DNA of 64,000 bases, from contig NW_027041826.1 of assembly GCF_033297395.1 (NCBI RefSeq), positions 410,720-474,719 of the forward strand, written 5' to 3'. The DNA comes from Canariomyces notabilis. Its lineage: Eukaryota > Ascomycota > Sordariomycetes > Sordariales > Chaetomiaceae. Both the position numbers and the translations under genes were made by a program. Under the pieces are notes generated by a model. The model ran no database searches, was not told where the DNA came from, and saw only the letters and a program-made list of their open reading frames with translations. This document shows positions 9,855 to 20,969 of the stretch, one piece after another (the first letter of the stretch is position 1; the number at the start of each line of letters is the position of its first letter).

Positions 9855-12800
9855 TTAACGCCTGGGTAGAGTCGGCATTGCCGGCTTTTTCCCATCCACC
9901 TTGTCGTCGAGGCCTGCGATCGGCCTCTGGATCGGCTTGATCCGGTCTTCCCCTGCTCTGCTTCCACCCGCAAGCGACCGGCCGTCTCGGCCAAATGTCG
10001 GCATGGAAGCGGGGTTTAAGAGAGCTTGCTGTTGGGCGTACAACTCGGCCAGGACACTCTCAGCAGTAGCATGCTGATACTGGCGTGCAGAGCCCGGGGG
10101 CACAGTGTCGCCAGGGCGGGTGTTGGTCAAGAGACGTTCGGAAGACCGTGGAGATTGAAAAGGTGCTGCTGGAGATACCGGCACGTGGGGAACAAAACTT
10201 TGCGCCGCGCGTGATGGTATACCCAGAGGGCTGTTCACTGGCGGCAGGCTTGACGAATTCTCAGAGAAGTGCAGGGTTGAAAAGGGCGAGGCGGGGACAC
10301 GACCAAGGCCGGAATCCGAACTCTGACTAGTGTGCCACTGATCGGAAGTTGACAGAGGCCAGGGATTGTATTGCAACTGATTTGGTGCCGTTGCTTTGCT
10401 CGTCAAATCTCCGTTATCCCACTGCCAAAGCCCAGCGGCACGGTCTCGCTGCAGGTCCATGTAGTCCTTTTGTGTCCCGCGGGCCAAGGACGGAAGCGGT
10501 GCTGTCTCGCCCTCTTTATGCTCCGTTGAAGCTAGGGTAGTGTACCGGCCTTGCGCCTGGAGCGCAAGAGGGCTACCAGAGATTCTTCCGCCTTGAGGTT
10601 GAGCTGCGCCGCTTGAGCTTGCCGGTCGTGGAGACGCAGAGCCGTCCTCAGTCCAGCCAGAATTTGTGCGGCTCACGCTTGACTTCCGGAGCAGCGGGTC
10701 GACAGGTGCCGGGGTGTAAAAGTAGTTCCAAGGGAGAGTCGGGAATGTCTTTGTACCCGCTGACCCAGGCGCCGAGTTGGCTGAGGCTGCAACCCCGGAG
10801 CCTTCTCCACCCCTCGTGAGGTTCAGATCAGCAACGCGCCTAGTCGGCCTTTCGGTTTCAGCGGTTGGGGCAGATTCTGGAGGAGATAGAAAATCGTTGA
10901 GGATCTGAAAAAGCTGCTTATCAATTGGAAACTCTGCGGCAGGAGCTGGTTGCACTGGAGCAGCGGCTGCTATACGTGACTTTCGTGTATCACTTCCCTT
11001 CCTTCCTATACCCGGCCCATAAAACTCCATGTTCTCAGAGAGTGCGTTAGACTCGTATAGACTGGGAGCTGTGGGTATGTTGCTGGATTGCCCTTTGAAG
11101 CTGGTAGGCAACGGCGATGGCACGACAAGAGCGGGCTGCGGTTTTCCATTTTCCAGATATACGATCGTCGTCTGTTCCCGTGAACCTTTGGTAGTCTTGG
11201 AAGTCGTGAATGGGAACTTCGACTCTGCGCTTGACAAGTCAAAGGCGCATAGAACAACATCCAATGCGCGGGTGAACGTGATATCATCAGCTGTAGCGCT
11301 AGCCACAGCATCAGGGACGTCCTCGGGTCGGGGCTTGGGTTGGTGTGTGAAAGCGTCGTAGTATAGCTGACAGCCATCATGGAGATGAGGGCCATTCAAG
11401 CATTTCAAACTCAGAGTCATCTCATCTTCCGGAAACCGCCAGGGCACTGTGGTTCCGAATGTGCCGCTCCCCAAGAATTCCAGCAAGAGGTTCAAGGTGT
11501 TGCTCAGTGTAACACACATAGAGCCGAAGTGCGGTTCCAGATGGCCCCGAAAGTCCACTAACTCTGACCCGTAAGTGCAGAGCCAAGCCATATAAACGCG
11601 TAGAAGCGGCATCAGGCGGGTGAAAGCGGGCGTGAAACTGCCTGCAACATCTTTCCGGGCTGCCTCTCCTATATCAGAGTCCGGGGCTCTGAGCTGGATC
11701 AGACCCGCAATCTCATCTACTAGCAGCTGCGATATCATCTGGATCGTTCGAATGTTCAGAAGCAAGATGAACTGGCACGAACGGGAACCCTCCTCTGTCC
11801 ATTTTGCTGAGCGTAGTCAGTAAGGCGCCATGAACCATGAACTGAACGCGTAGTCTCCTTACCGCGAACCTTCTCTTGGCTGACGACATAGGCAGTGATG
11901 TTGATGAGGACTATCTTTAGCAAGTCCGTCTCCTCAACACCTGTTCCTGTCTTCATGGCCGTGGTGAGACGATGGTAGACCTCGGTCTCCAGCTCCTTAC
12001 GTTCGGTGAACTCCTTGCCCTGTGAATAGAAGGCATGAAGCTTGACAAACCAGGTGACAAGAGCATGCTTGATCTCACCGCCTTTCCGCTTCTGAAGTTC
12101 GCGGAACTCGCGCTCCAGGTTCGCTGCAGCGTTTGGGTGAGGCACATCGCAGGCCATGGCGCGGTAGAAATGGTAGACAATCTGGAGATGGTCCTCCGTC
12201 TCGAGATAGATCACTGCGCACTGATGATGGCCGTATCCAGATTCAGGCCTCAGGTCGTTAGCTAGTAAATAGTAGGCCAACGCGCCCTCCCACTTGCGGT
12301 CCTTTGGGCGCAGAAGGGTGCGATATCTTGCTAGGTCCCCGAGGTAAATGAGGGTCTTGTGGCACGAGTCCTTGACAATCTCGTCGAGCTTTGCTGCTGC
12401 GGCATCGACCTTGTCGCTATCAGGCACAGGCATCTCCTGGAGCTCAGCCTTGCGCACGATTCGCGTGAGATCCTTCATACTGTAGCGGGCACAAACTCGC
12501 TGCAAATAACCCCTGTAGAAATACTGCGCCGTCTTCAGATAAGACGCATAGTGCCTCTCGAGCTTCCGTCTGAGCACGGCATGGTCGTGGCCCTGCAGTT
12601 TTGCAAGCACTTTCCGATACGCCTTGGTGACGTGGGCGTGGGTCTGCCAGAGTGCATCCTCGACCGACTTTTCCTTCGCCGCACGCATGTCGGGCCAGAT
12701 GGTTTCGATACAAGCGAGGCGGTAGTTCTCCATCAATTTCTCAACCTTCTCGAAGCGGGCCACCTCGTTCGTACCTGGGCCATCGCTTTGAATGTGCTCA

Positions 12801-12892
12801 AGCTCCTTATGAATAGTGGCACGCAGCTTTTGCGCGGCCTTCCATATATCGTCCGTCGACGGTATCGCCGCGGTTGAGGCTGTCGCGGCCAT
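9855..12892 (-). CDS. Est1/Ebs1/Smg7-like protein
   Basis: Two exons, 11807-11862 being the intron: exon 1 11863-12892 and exon 2 9855-11806, giving 993 residues. Residues about 60-200 are helical and TPR-like (14-3-3-type fold in Smg5-7). Residues 201-265 carry the Est1 DNA/RNA-binding signature: WEGALAYYLLANDLRPESG, then a Y-H-F-Y-R-A-M-A helix, then PHPNAAANLEREF, closely following the family pattern. From about residue 480 the protein is Ser/Pro-rich and disordered. The family includes yeast Est1 (telomerase recruitment), Ebs1 and animal Smg5-7 (nonsense-mediated decay); filamentous fungi usually annotate such genes as Est1/Smg-type, and sequence alone does not decide which job it has. 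No PIN domain is visible. A second in-frame acceptor 12 nt downstream would remove four residues. The frame extends upstream to an ATG at 13009, but that segment is not protein-like, so I start at 12892. Confidence 0.85.
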
Positions 12893-13785
12893 GGCAGGCA
12901 GCCCTTGCCACGCAAGCTGCAGTGACAGACCAGCGCAGAGTTTGGACTGTTGAAAATATGTAGTAGAAATCCCGAATTGGAAGAGCCGGGGCTCACGGCC
13001 GAGGCTCACTCAAAGTTGTGCGATGACCGTGGGTTTGCGAGCGGTCCATAACTTGACTGGCTCTCTTCGGCGAGTCTGCGAGGAGCTGGAGGAGTGCTGC
13101 GGTCTGCGGCTAGCGGTTTGTCGGTCAGTAATGAGCGCATTGGAAGGAGAAAATAAAATGAGGTTTGAACCAAGCTTAGCAAGAACCGGTGTCAGGTCCC
13201 GTGGGCAAAAGGTATGTGACCAGAGTTGCGGAACGAAATGCAAGAAACGTTGAAAAGATGGAAGGGATTTACATACAACCTGCTTGGCCCGCAATGGTCC
13301 CCTGCACGTCCCCTAGAGAAGAGCCAATCAGTGACAAATGCCTATAACTACAGTGCTACACTAACTAGAGTACAGTACCCAGTCATCGACTCATCGGTGG
13401 TCTCCCACTGATTGAGTCACTGCCTTCCCGGAGCGCCGGGTGACTGTGGTCCGTGCAAACCCAAGCTCGATCCCGCTGATCATCACATCGTCACATCATC
13501 ACATCATAGCACTTGCCGGTGGTCTGAGTCGTTGTTTCATGCCCAATCCAGGCTTCCCGACTTGCAGCGACGACTTGGAACAATTGTTCAAAACATCACA
13601 ACGAAGTCTGGTCCGCCACAAACAGGTGGGTGCAGTCGCACCGGGAACCTGCAAGGACCGAACCTTGCCTCAGGGCCTCATGCGCTTGACCGAAAGCTCA
13701 CATAAGGAGGATCTGAAACACTGGAATGTAACTTCTCGCCCAAAGTCTCGATTTCTGTCCACTTTAGATTCTGAAGCCTGCGGAA
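12893..13785. other. Intergenic region, divergent promoters
   Basis: About 0.9 kb between the Est1-like gene (minus) and the ZNF511-like gene (plus). It includes a TACAGTAC motif at 13371-13378 and a short repeated CACATCATCACATC tract near 13485-13505. No coding frame is supported. Confidence 0.45.
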
Positions 13786-14653
13786 ATGAAACGCTTACGC
13801 GAAGTCGAAGAAGCATCGCCCGAAGAAAAGGCATCAGCCATCCGCAACACGGCTACAACCGTTGGGACCGACCATGGCGGACTGAAACCAATCAACCGAG
13901 ACGACGGCAACACGTTGTCGCGTGCCGCCAAGATAACTGAGCTTGACCTGTCCGACCATGGCGGTGTCCGGATGCGCTGCTCGCTGCCGCCGCACAAGGA
14001 GAGTCTGGTGTTCTCGTCGTACGGGGAATACGAGACGCATTATAGGGACCAGCATACCAACCGATGCGTTGAATGTCGCAAAAACTTTCCCTCGGCTCAC
14101 CTCCTCAGTTTACACATTGAAGAGACGCATGACTCCCTCGTCCTGGTAAGAAGAGAGAGAGGAGAGCGTACGGTAAAACCCCCAGATTTCCTACACTGAG
14201 TGCTAGCCATCCGACTGACTTCCGACACTGTCCCAGTACTCATGCTTCGTAGAGGGCTGCGAGAAGAAATGCAGCACGCCGCAGAAACGCAAGATGCACC
14301 TTGTGGATAAGCACATGTATCCGAAGAATTACTTCTTCGCAGTGACGAGGGATGGCATCGATGGGCGACTGTCTCTTCTGCTGGAAGGCGGCCGGCGTCC
14401 TAGGAGATCGAGTCCCACTACACCACCAAAGCCAGAGGACTCCGTCCCACGAAATGGCCAGGTCCCCTCTCCTGTAGAGGGATATGTAGAACTGATGGAT
14501 ACCCATCTGGGACCAAGCCTGGGCCGGGAAAGCCCAGACCAGCAGCCAGACCAGGAGATGGAAGACCTCTCAAACGCAATATCAGCGCTCAAGTTCGTGC
14601 CGACCAGTGTCCGGTTCGGGCGTGGGAAAAAGACTGGCTTCTCCAAACGGTAG
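13786..14653 (+). CDS. ZNF511-like C2H2 zinc finger protein
   Basis: Exons 13786-14145 and 14237-14653 give 258 residues. Finger 2 is canonical (C94, C97, H110, H115), finger 3 is a C-x4-C-x12-H-x4-H finger (C123, C128, H141, H146), and the preceding segment (C65, H85, H90) is a degenerate first finger lacking one cysteine. The intron falls exactly between fingers 2 and 3. The order of fingers and the MHLVDKHMYPKNYFF segment after the last one match the conserved ZNF511 family, whose molecular role is poorly known. The C-terminal region is Pro/Ser-rich and ends in a basic RFGRGKKTGFSKR tail. Nuclear location is inferred. The 5' end is divergent from the Est1-like gene. Confidence 0.85.
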
Positions 14654-15015
14654 CTCTTTATCTTGGCGTATGGATCCTTCGGTTGGGCAGTTGCATGAGC
14701 ATGGTATACCACACCAAGAACCGGACGTCAATAAATGGAAAAAGGAGTCGAATAGCGTATGCTTCTCGAGTGTCAATTGTTTCGCGGCCACAAATCCACA
14801 ACCAAAACAGTCTCGTCAGTTCCCATCATTGTACCGTCCCTAGAGCTGGTAAGTGCTATGTAGGGAATGCCAGCATGGCAGGTAAACGACTCTTACAATC
14901 TCTCATCAAAAGCCTTGTCCTCTATCCGCCCGGAAATAGAATGGATCCCATTGGTATCACTGAAGTTCTGGAGTCGAAGTCCGCATCTGCCCCTCAAAAA
15001 TAAAGAGCACCCGAA
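14654..15015. other. Intergenic region between convergent genes
   Basis: This 362 bp gap holds the 3' ends of the ZNF511-like gene and bud31. Nothing else is supported. Confidence 0.5.
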
Positions 15016-15462
15016 TCAGTCCGTCGAAGCGCAGCCCCTGCACCCGCAGCTAACACACTGGATCTCCTGGTCCTCCTTGAGCTGCGCGCGGGGCACGCGG
15101 CAGATGCACGTCGAGTTGAAATTCGTCTCCTTGGTCTGGATGCAGCGCAGGCAGCAGAGCTTCTCGTAGCCCTGCTTCTTCCACTTGGCGATGAGCATGG
15201 CGTCGGCGTAGCCGTTCTTGAGCAGCCACTCGTACAGTTGCTTGCTGATGGCCTCCTTCTCGTAGTACAGCTCGTACACGTAGCGGCTGCGCTGGTGGGC
15301 GATCTGGAAGATGGGCCACTGCGCCTGGTGCTTGGGTATGTTATCGGTGGGCGTGCTCTGCGCGTCCTTCATCTTGTTGCTGAAGATCAGCAGGTCCTCC
15401 TCGATGTCGCTGAAGCCGTCCGGCGGGGGCTTGCGCTTGGAGGATGGGCGGATGGCTGGCAT
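15016..15462 (-). CDS. bud31: Pre-mRNA splicing factor Bud31/Cwf14 (G10 family)
   Basis: A single uninterrupted exon gives 148 residues, the usual size of the G10/BUD31 family. The protein is a component of the Prp19-associated activated spliceosome. Family hallmarks are PPPDGFSDIEEDL near the N-terminus, the SRYVYELYYEKEAISKQLYEWLL helix, and a Cys-rich C-terminus (CCLRC, CICRVPRAQL, CVSCGCRGC) that binds zinc ions in the known structures. All expected cysteines appear present. The frame stays open upstream to 15585, but the family start MPAIRPSSKRKPP at 15462 is clear. The gene is divergent from the complex I subunit, with a 353-bp shared promoter. Confidence 0.96.
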   Translation of the reverse strand: MPAIRPSSKRKPPPDGFSDIEEDLLIFSNKMKDAQSTPTDNIPKHQAQWPIFQIAHQRSRYVYELYYEKEAISKQLYEWLLKNGYADAMLIAKWKKQGYEKLCCLRCIQTKETNFNSTCICRVPRAQLKEDQEIQCVSCGCRGCASTD

Positions 15463-15815
15463 TTTCGTTCCTTTCTCCTGTTCAATTCTTCCCTGAAGCT
15501 TAATCCTTATTCTGCTCGTTGCTCTGGGCACGCTCCGAGATTGCAAGCCGGTGTTTTTCTTTTTGAGGCGTCGCAAGCAGCACACCGAGTTGGGTTTGGT
15601 GACGGTTCAAAGATGAGTCCAGGTTCCAGGGGGGCGATCCAGCGTGGTGGAAGTCACAATATCGATGACTAAGCATACCACTGAGCTGTGGTGCCGTTCA
15701 TGAACGGCCAAGGCGGTCCAAGCTTCTGGAATTGAATCAGTGGTCCAGTTCAAGGCAGTGTCGCAACCTCCAACCCCAACCAACCGACAGGACGCCAACG
15801 ACGAACCTGGCCGCC
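15463..15815. promoter_or_regulatory. Short bidirectional promoter region bud31/ndufa6
   Basis: The 353 bp between the two divergent start codons must contain the control elements and 5' leaders of both genes. This is inferred from the layout; I identified no specific factor site. Confidence 0.5.
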
Positions 15816-16508
15816 ATGGCGATTTCACCAACCCAATTCGCCGTCACCACGCGGCAGTGTGAGTTTTTAGTAGAAACTTGACTGCGTCTTGATTGCCTTC
15901 TGACTGGCAGCAGCGGCCAATTGGTCCGACGCGAAGCGGCGAGTACTTGCGGCATATCGAGATTGGCTCCGGGCAGTATGTGGCAAATAGCAAAGAACAG
16001 ACTGGAAGGCTTGTGTCCGGCCACCGAGCTGACTACCTGACCGCCCAGGCGCCGGAGATTCAGACCATGTACTCGATTCCACATCCAGTTTCGGCTATCC
16101 GCTCCCGCATACGGCAAGAGTTTGAGCGCCATCGATTCGTCAACAAGTTGCCAGTGGTGGACGTTCTCCTCCTTCAGAACAATGCCGATTATCAAGTAAG
16201 ATGCTCCGCGAATAGGAAGGGATAATGCGGAGGGTACTTGCTGGCTGATGCAGCTTGTCCTGAGGAGGTTTTTATGAAGGTTGGGTTGGTAAACCATATG
16301 GAACCACTTGGCTGATGCTTTGTCGTTACAGGAAACTATGAATTTCTGGCGTCAAACAAACCATATAATGTCCTTTTTCAAGGAGGAGAACTTCAGGGGG
16401 GAGAAGCGACTGCCGTCAAATTTCATAACTGGATTCCTAGAGGTAACGGCTGTATCACTCCGCCCTCCTGAACCGCTGCTTACAAGCCACGTCTAGGGTC
16501 GCAACTGA
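15816..16508 (+). CDS. ndufa6: Mitochondrial complex I LYR subunit (NDUFA6/B14, 14.8 kDa)
   Basis: Five exons (15816-15858, 15911-15975, 16049-16195, 16332-16442, 16497-16508) give 125 residues. The start MAISPTQFAVTTRQ and the end FLEGRN are as in fungal NADH dehydrogenase 14.8 kDa subunits. It is an accessory subunit in the matrix arm of respiratory complex I, where it binds acyl carrier protein. The LYR motif region reads A29-Y30-R31, a common relaxed form, followed by DWLR; further along are YSIPHPVSAIRSRIRQEFERHR and the HIMSFFKEENFRGEKRLP segment. The last coding exon is only 12 nt (G-R-N-stop) after a 54-nt intron, easily missed by automated prediction. Exon 2 has a tandem CAGCAG acceptor, so one Ala (residue 16 or 17) may be present or absent. 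Confidence 0.95.
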
Positions 16509-16669
16509 ACAAGAATTATACTCTTTTTTGTCCGGATGTACATACAGGTAGTAAAAATCGTCTAAACGTCCAAAAGGCGACCGCCGCAAGCCCCAATTCT
16601 CCGAGTCCTGATCAATGCATAACCCAACGCCGGAAACGCCATCCTCTTCGGGTCCAAACAGCAAAGAAG

Positions 16670-17338
16670 CTACGAAGATGCACCTGCTGAGAAGCGTTCG
16701 CGGGCCTCGATGAACTTGTCTGTCACGACGTCACAGAGATCTTGTAGGTCTCGAAGCCCCTTTTCCAGCGCCTCAATTGCCGTTGTGCCTTCTATGCAGT
16801 GTCAGCTTGCATGCATTCACACGCGTTTCTGAGCGGAAACATGCACTCACCGAATGTCTGAATCCTTACGGTCATTTTTGGCTCCGAGGGATGTGGAATT
16901 GCATATGCGCAGAACTCAACCTCAGGACTAAAGAGGCCAGGATGTTAGTGAGTTGGACGGTGTAGGGCAGAGTTTTAAACTCACTTCCTGTTGATGACAT
17001 ATCTCAAGGCGTTCCCAAGAGTATGGCCCTCGTTGAGAAACTCAAACGATGCGGCGGTTGGTGTTGAGCCAGGTAACTGGTGAGCTTTCGGTTAGAATTG
17101 CGGCCATCTCTCATTCCAGTCGTTGAGGCTTTTCACACACCAATTTGACTCTTTGGACCTCCTCCTCCTCTTCAAACTCGTCGTCTTCGGCCTCTTCTAC
17201 CTCCTCATTCCCGTCCTGGTCCACGGACATATCATCGTCCTTGCTCTCGGGCTGGTGAGAAGTCGGCGCCTCCTCCATGACAATGTCGGACCCGGCCTCA
17301 GCGGGCTCCTCTTTCCTCGCCTTGGATCTGGTCGGCAT
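16670..17338 (-). CDS. rpc19: RNA polymerase I and III subunit AC19 (RPAC2/Rpc19)
   Basis: Four exons (17141-17338, 16985-17076, 16851-16927, 16670-16791), with introns of 57-64 nt, give 162 residues. The first exon encodes a 66-residue acidic, disordered N-terminus. The remainder is the conserved alpha-like dimerisation domain: FEFLNEGHTLGNALRYVINRN, then VEFCAYAIPHPSEPKM and a terminal helix ending in ERFSAGASS. The protein pairs with AC40 as the assembly platform of RNA polymerases I and III in the nucleus and nucleolus. Length is slightly above yeast Rpc19 because of the acidic leader. It converges on ndufa6 with 161 bp between stop codons. Confidence 0.95.
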
Positions 17339-20300
17339 TTTTTATTCAATAATATTCTGTCTGCGCTGGTGATGCGTCTTCTCAAATTGGGTGAGTGGAT
17401 TCCGCCTTGCTGCTTGGAATGAGTTTGAGGTCCCTGAGACCCCGAAAATTTTATTGGGGCATTGAACACGGACACTCATCCGCGTCCCACTACCGTACTG
17501 TACACTAAGCACTGTACCCGGGTACCCGCCACCCTGCCGGGTTCGGGCTCGGACTAAACTGCGACTTCTCAGGAAGCAAACCGGTCCCTAACACCGGGAC
17601 AACTGAAGAATCCCATCCGGAATCGAACTCGTAGTTTGTCGGCAGCACTATTTCGTGAAAGCCGCAAGGTTTTACTCTTGAACCGGCGATGCGGGTGCTC
17701 GCTTTCTACAGCGCCTGTAACGTGCAACATACGCCGAGCCATCAGCGATTCAGCGGCGCCATCGGACGTCTTCCTCGGTCATCGGTACAGTACCGGTACG
17801 GAGTATCTCCGTCCATTATGTTTGCGAACGATCTTGTTAAAGTCGAGTAGTAATGTCACATTCATCACCACATGCTTTCCGGAGCGATGGACATACACTG
17901 TGTCGGCAGCAGCCTGAGGATCTCTCAGCGCGCGGGTAGCTATCAACGGCAGCTTGATCACAGTTAACTGTTTTCAAGATGAACGTCTCCCGTCTCCGTC
18001 GTGGACGCTCCTGCTTGTTCGCAAGCCAGACCAACCTGGGAGCGTGCCCCCACTTCGAGTTATAAGCGACGCTGAGCGCATGTGAATGGAGCGCTTGGTA
18101 TCCTTAAAAGGTATATCCGTACGTTCCCTTTCGTCGTTCAACGCCCAGATGATGACGATCGCGCTGCCCAGTTAAGATTTTATTTCTTCCGTTGAGATAA
18201 GGATGGTGACGGATAGAACGGGCCAACTAAATTATCGGCCACCTTCAACTCTTGGTTCACCGTCTGTCTCAGGCGGCCCAACCGCCAAACCCAGCAGGCC
18301 GCCTGATTGGACTGGCTGCCTACAGCAGCCTCAATACGGATCCCGCTAGCAACAGTCGTCAAAGACATCCAGAACCATTCATCAAGCCAGGTTGACATTG
18401 GCCAGATGCAACTCATCAATAAATTGCACGACGGCACTGCCCGTGCTCATGTAACCCTGTCATGTCATGGACTCATGACCTCTTAAATACACGACGTTTA
18501 AGGGAGTCAACTGAGACCGGAAAGAGAAATACGAGATCAACCGAAAACTGACTCGAGTACCTAGTTCTACAAAGTAACGTTAGGTGAGTCAAGGACATGT
18601 TTCGTTGGCCCTTTGTAACCCCCTTTGGGATTTCTGCTGACAATCAGCACCGAGTATTCTATTCTACTCGGAACCAAGATCAAGGAGATTCGGCGAATCG
18701 AAGTCCCGGGGACACGGTAAATACCGAATCATCCTCCCAGATACATTCTAACAATGGCTGGGATTCCGAAACATCAAGGCTTATTAATGCCCGCACTTAC
18801 AGTATATCGCATGCTGGATGGTTGCGGTGGCCGTGGTTCGGCACTGGTGATGTGGGACACCAGGGCTACGCTTACAAGCTCCGATGAAGCGGGAAGAAGA
18901 TTGCACATACCTCCGTATTATAATCAACGAGCAACCTGCAAATTCTTGGACCGTGTCTCAGCTGGATTGCAGAATTTCCCCCTTCGTTGATTGCCGCCGT
19001 CAGGCACGGGCGACGGGCGAGGCATTTGCCAGGCAACCGACTCGCTGTGTGGTATCTCGAATGCCATCTAGCAGCCGCGAATTCTCCAGCCCAAAAAGCA
19101 CAACGGCATCGCGACATGTTTGCTGCAACAAGTATGTGGTGGTTGGAGCTTGTGTCCAAGTTGGGCTCTCACCACCAGTCAGATGCTAGGCCGATTAGCC
19201 AGAGCTCCAGGCACCCCTTGTGGCAGCACAGACGAGTTTCAGGCGTCTGCCGGGAGGCTGCAGGAGCCAAGCAGGCCGGGGTTGGAGAAACGGCGGATTT
19301 CAGACTTCTGCCAATCGCAGTGACCGGCCCCCTCAATCCAAAACGTCCCAAGAATATGATGCCTTTCCGGGAAGTCTTTGCAACCCCTTCTGGGACATGA
19401 AGTAAAATATGGGGAGCGTGGCTGGTCCCAGCGACCGTCAGCGCCGCAGGGCACAGCGAACACGACATCAGCCCAATGGATTAACCAGCGGTATGAAATG
19501 CCGTATGCTAGTTACGTGTAATCGACGGAGCAATGGAATCGAGGGGCATCGCCAGACACGACGACAGACAGGACTCACGGACAAGCGAGCAGAAGAGGCG
19601 GTCCCCGGCCAAGCTTCTGACTCCAGCTAGAAGGGCCTCCACCTGATGCCCCACGATACCTAACCTCAAACACTGGAACCAGTCGTCCAGCTCGATCTTA
19701 CACCAGACACCTTGTGACTGGTCGCCGGGGACCTCACACAAGACTTGCATCAGTGTTTTTCCAGCGTCTTGTCCCCCTTTTATAACACTATCGCCGCTCG
19801 GGAGAGCCAGGGTGCTGCTGGTGAAAAAGCGCGCCCCCTTTTCGCAGTTTGCACTCCCTAAAAACCTCCAGCCGCTGTCTCACAGACAGCTTGCCCCTAA
19901 TGAAGTAGTGGAGCCCCTCATTCGGGACATTTTCATCCCATCCAGGCCGCCCCTTCCCTCTCTTTATTATCTCTCCTCGGCCGCTCTGGTGCTCTCGTCT
20001 CTCGTTCGAGTCTCGTTTGCCTTTTTCCAACCTGAGCGCAGTTCCGAGTGATTATTTGGTCTGCTGTCTCTGCACGTGCTCCCGTCGCGGCCATCACCTT
20101 CGCCAACCCGACGCCAACGGCCCGGCACACCGTTCCTGGCGGTTAAAATAGACGCTATTCCAGTGACACGCGGTTTTTGACGACTTTAGCTCCGCAACTA
20201 ATCCCAGTGACGTGGGCACAGACACCATCCGCCAGGGACCGTCTTCTGGGACCGTCTTAGATCCAATTGATCGATATCAAGGCATACAGCGACGGCGACG

Positions 20301-20969
20301 GCGACGGCGACGATATAGCCGAATCCAGCAAGGAAATTAATTACAGCAGCGTCTCTCGCCAACGAAGACGTGGTTTTTTGGATTGCGTTGCCAAAAAAAA
20401 ACAGGTGCAACGTTGCTGCAGGACATAGTCTCGGAGACAGAGCTGCGCTGCGCTGCGCCGTTGCACTTGTCACTGTTAGAGCGCTGCGTTGCCCACCAGT
20501 CCACATCTCTGTTGGAAGCGCCCAGATTACTACGGTACCAGCCTCGAAACTATTGTTCCCAAGTCAGCCAGAAATAATATCACAATTAATCATCACACAC
20601 ACCCGTGGACACGCAGACTCCCACGCAGATCGTCTCAGCAGGTTTGGGCTACTCGAACGCTCTCGCTTTTGCGTTGAAAGCCCTTATTCAACACTGCCGA
20701 ACCTGCTTGTCAAGTCTCCTCGGACGAAAGAGAGGGATAATTACAACAGCAGAAAAGCTTCAGGTTTTTGCGTGGCTTCGTCCCACGACCCCCTTACTGC
20801 TCTGCCGCGCCTCGCTTCCTCGATCCGTACACGAGCGCATCCAGCCTCCTGATCCTGGCAGGCCCGCACCCCGGTCATTTCTTGGAGGGGGTAATCTGAC
20901 CGATTCCTATTCGGTCTCTTTTCAGACACTTTTTTCTCTACGCAACATCTTCACGCCCGCACATCAATC
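17339..20969. other. 3.6 kb intergenic region, divergent promoters
   Basis: This stretch separates rpc19 (minus) from the disordered protein gene (plus). I found no protein that I recognise in either strand. It holds a GTACTGTA at 17495-17502, a dense palindromic patch around 17784-17805 (GGTACAGTACCGGTAC followed by TACGGAGTA), a GACGGC microsatellite at 20291-20312 and a CTGCG triplet repeat near 20443-20457. The part next to 20970 is C/T-rich and is probably a long 5' leader of that gene. Confidence 0.45.
20291..20312. repeat. GACGGC hexanucleotide microsatellite
   Basis: About 3.7 perfect copies of GACGGC in noncoding DNA upstream of the gene at 20970. It is probably simple slippage. Confidence 0.8.

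Noticed and set aside
12893..13009. Upstream in-frame extension of the Est1-like protein to an ATG at 13009
   Set aside because: The 39 extra residues are not like the family N-terminus; the start at 12892 is at the family-typical position. Transcript data could overturn this.
17600..17640. GGAATCGAACTC, a B-box-like string on the minus strand
   Set aside because: No T-stem pairing or cloverleaf forms around it.
18987..19400. 137-codon plus-strand open frame in the rpc19 upstream gap
   Set aside because: Composition is random-like, and nothing supports translation.
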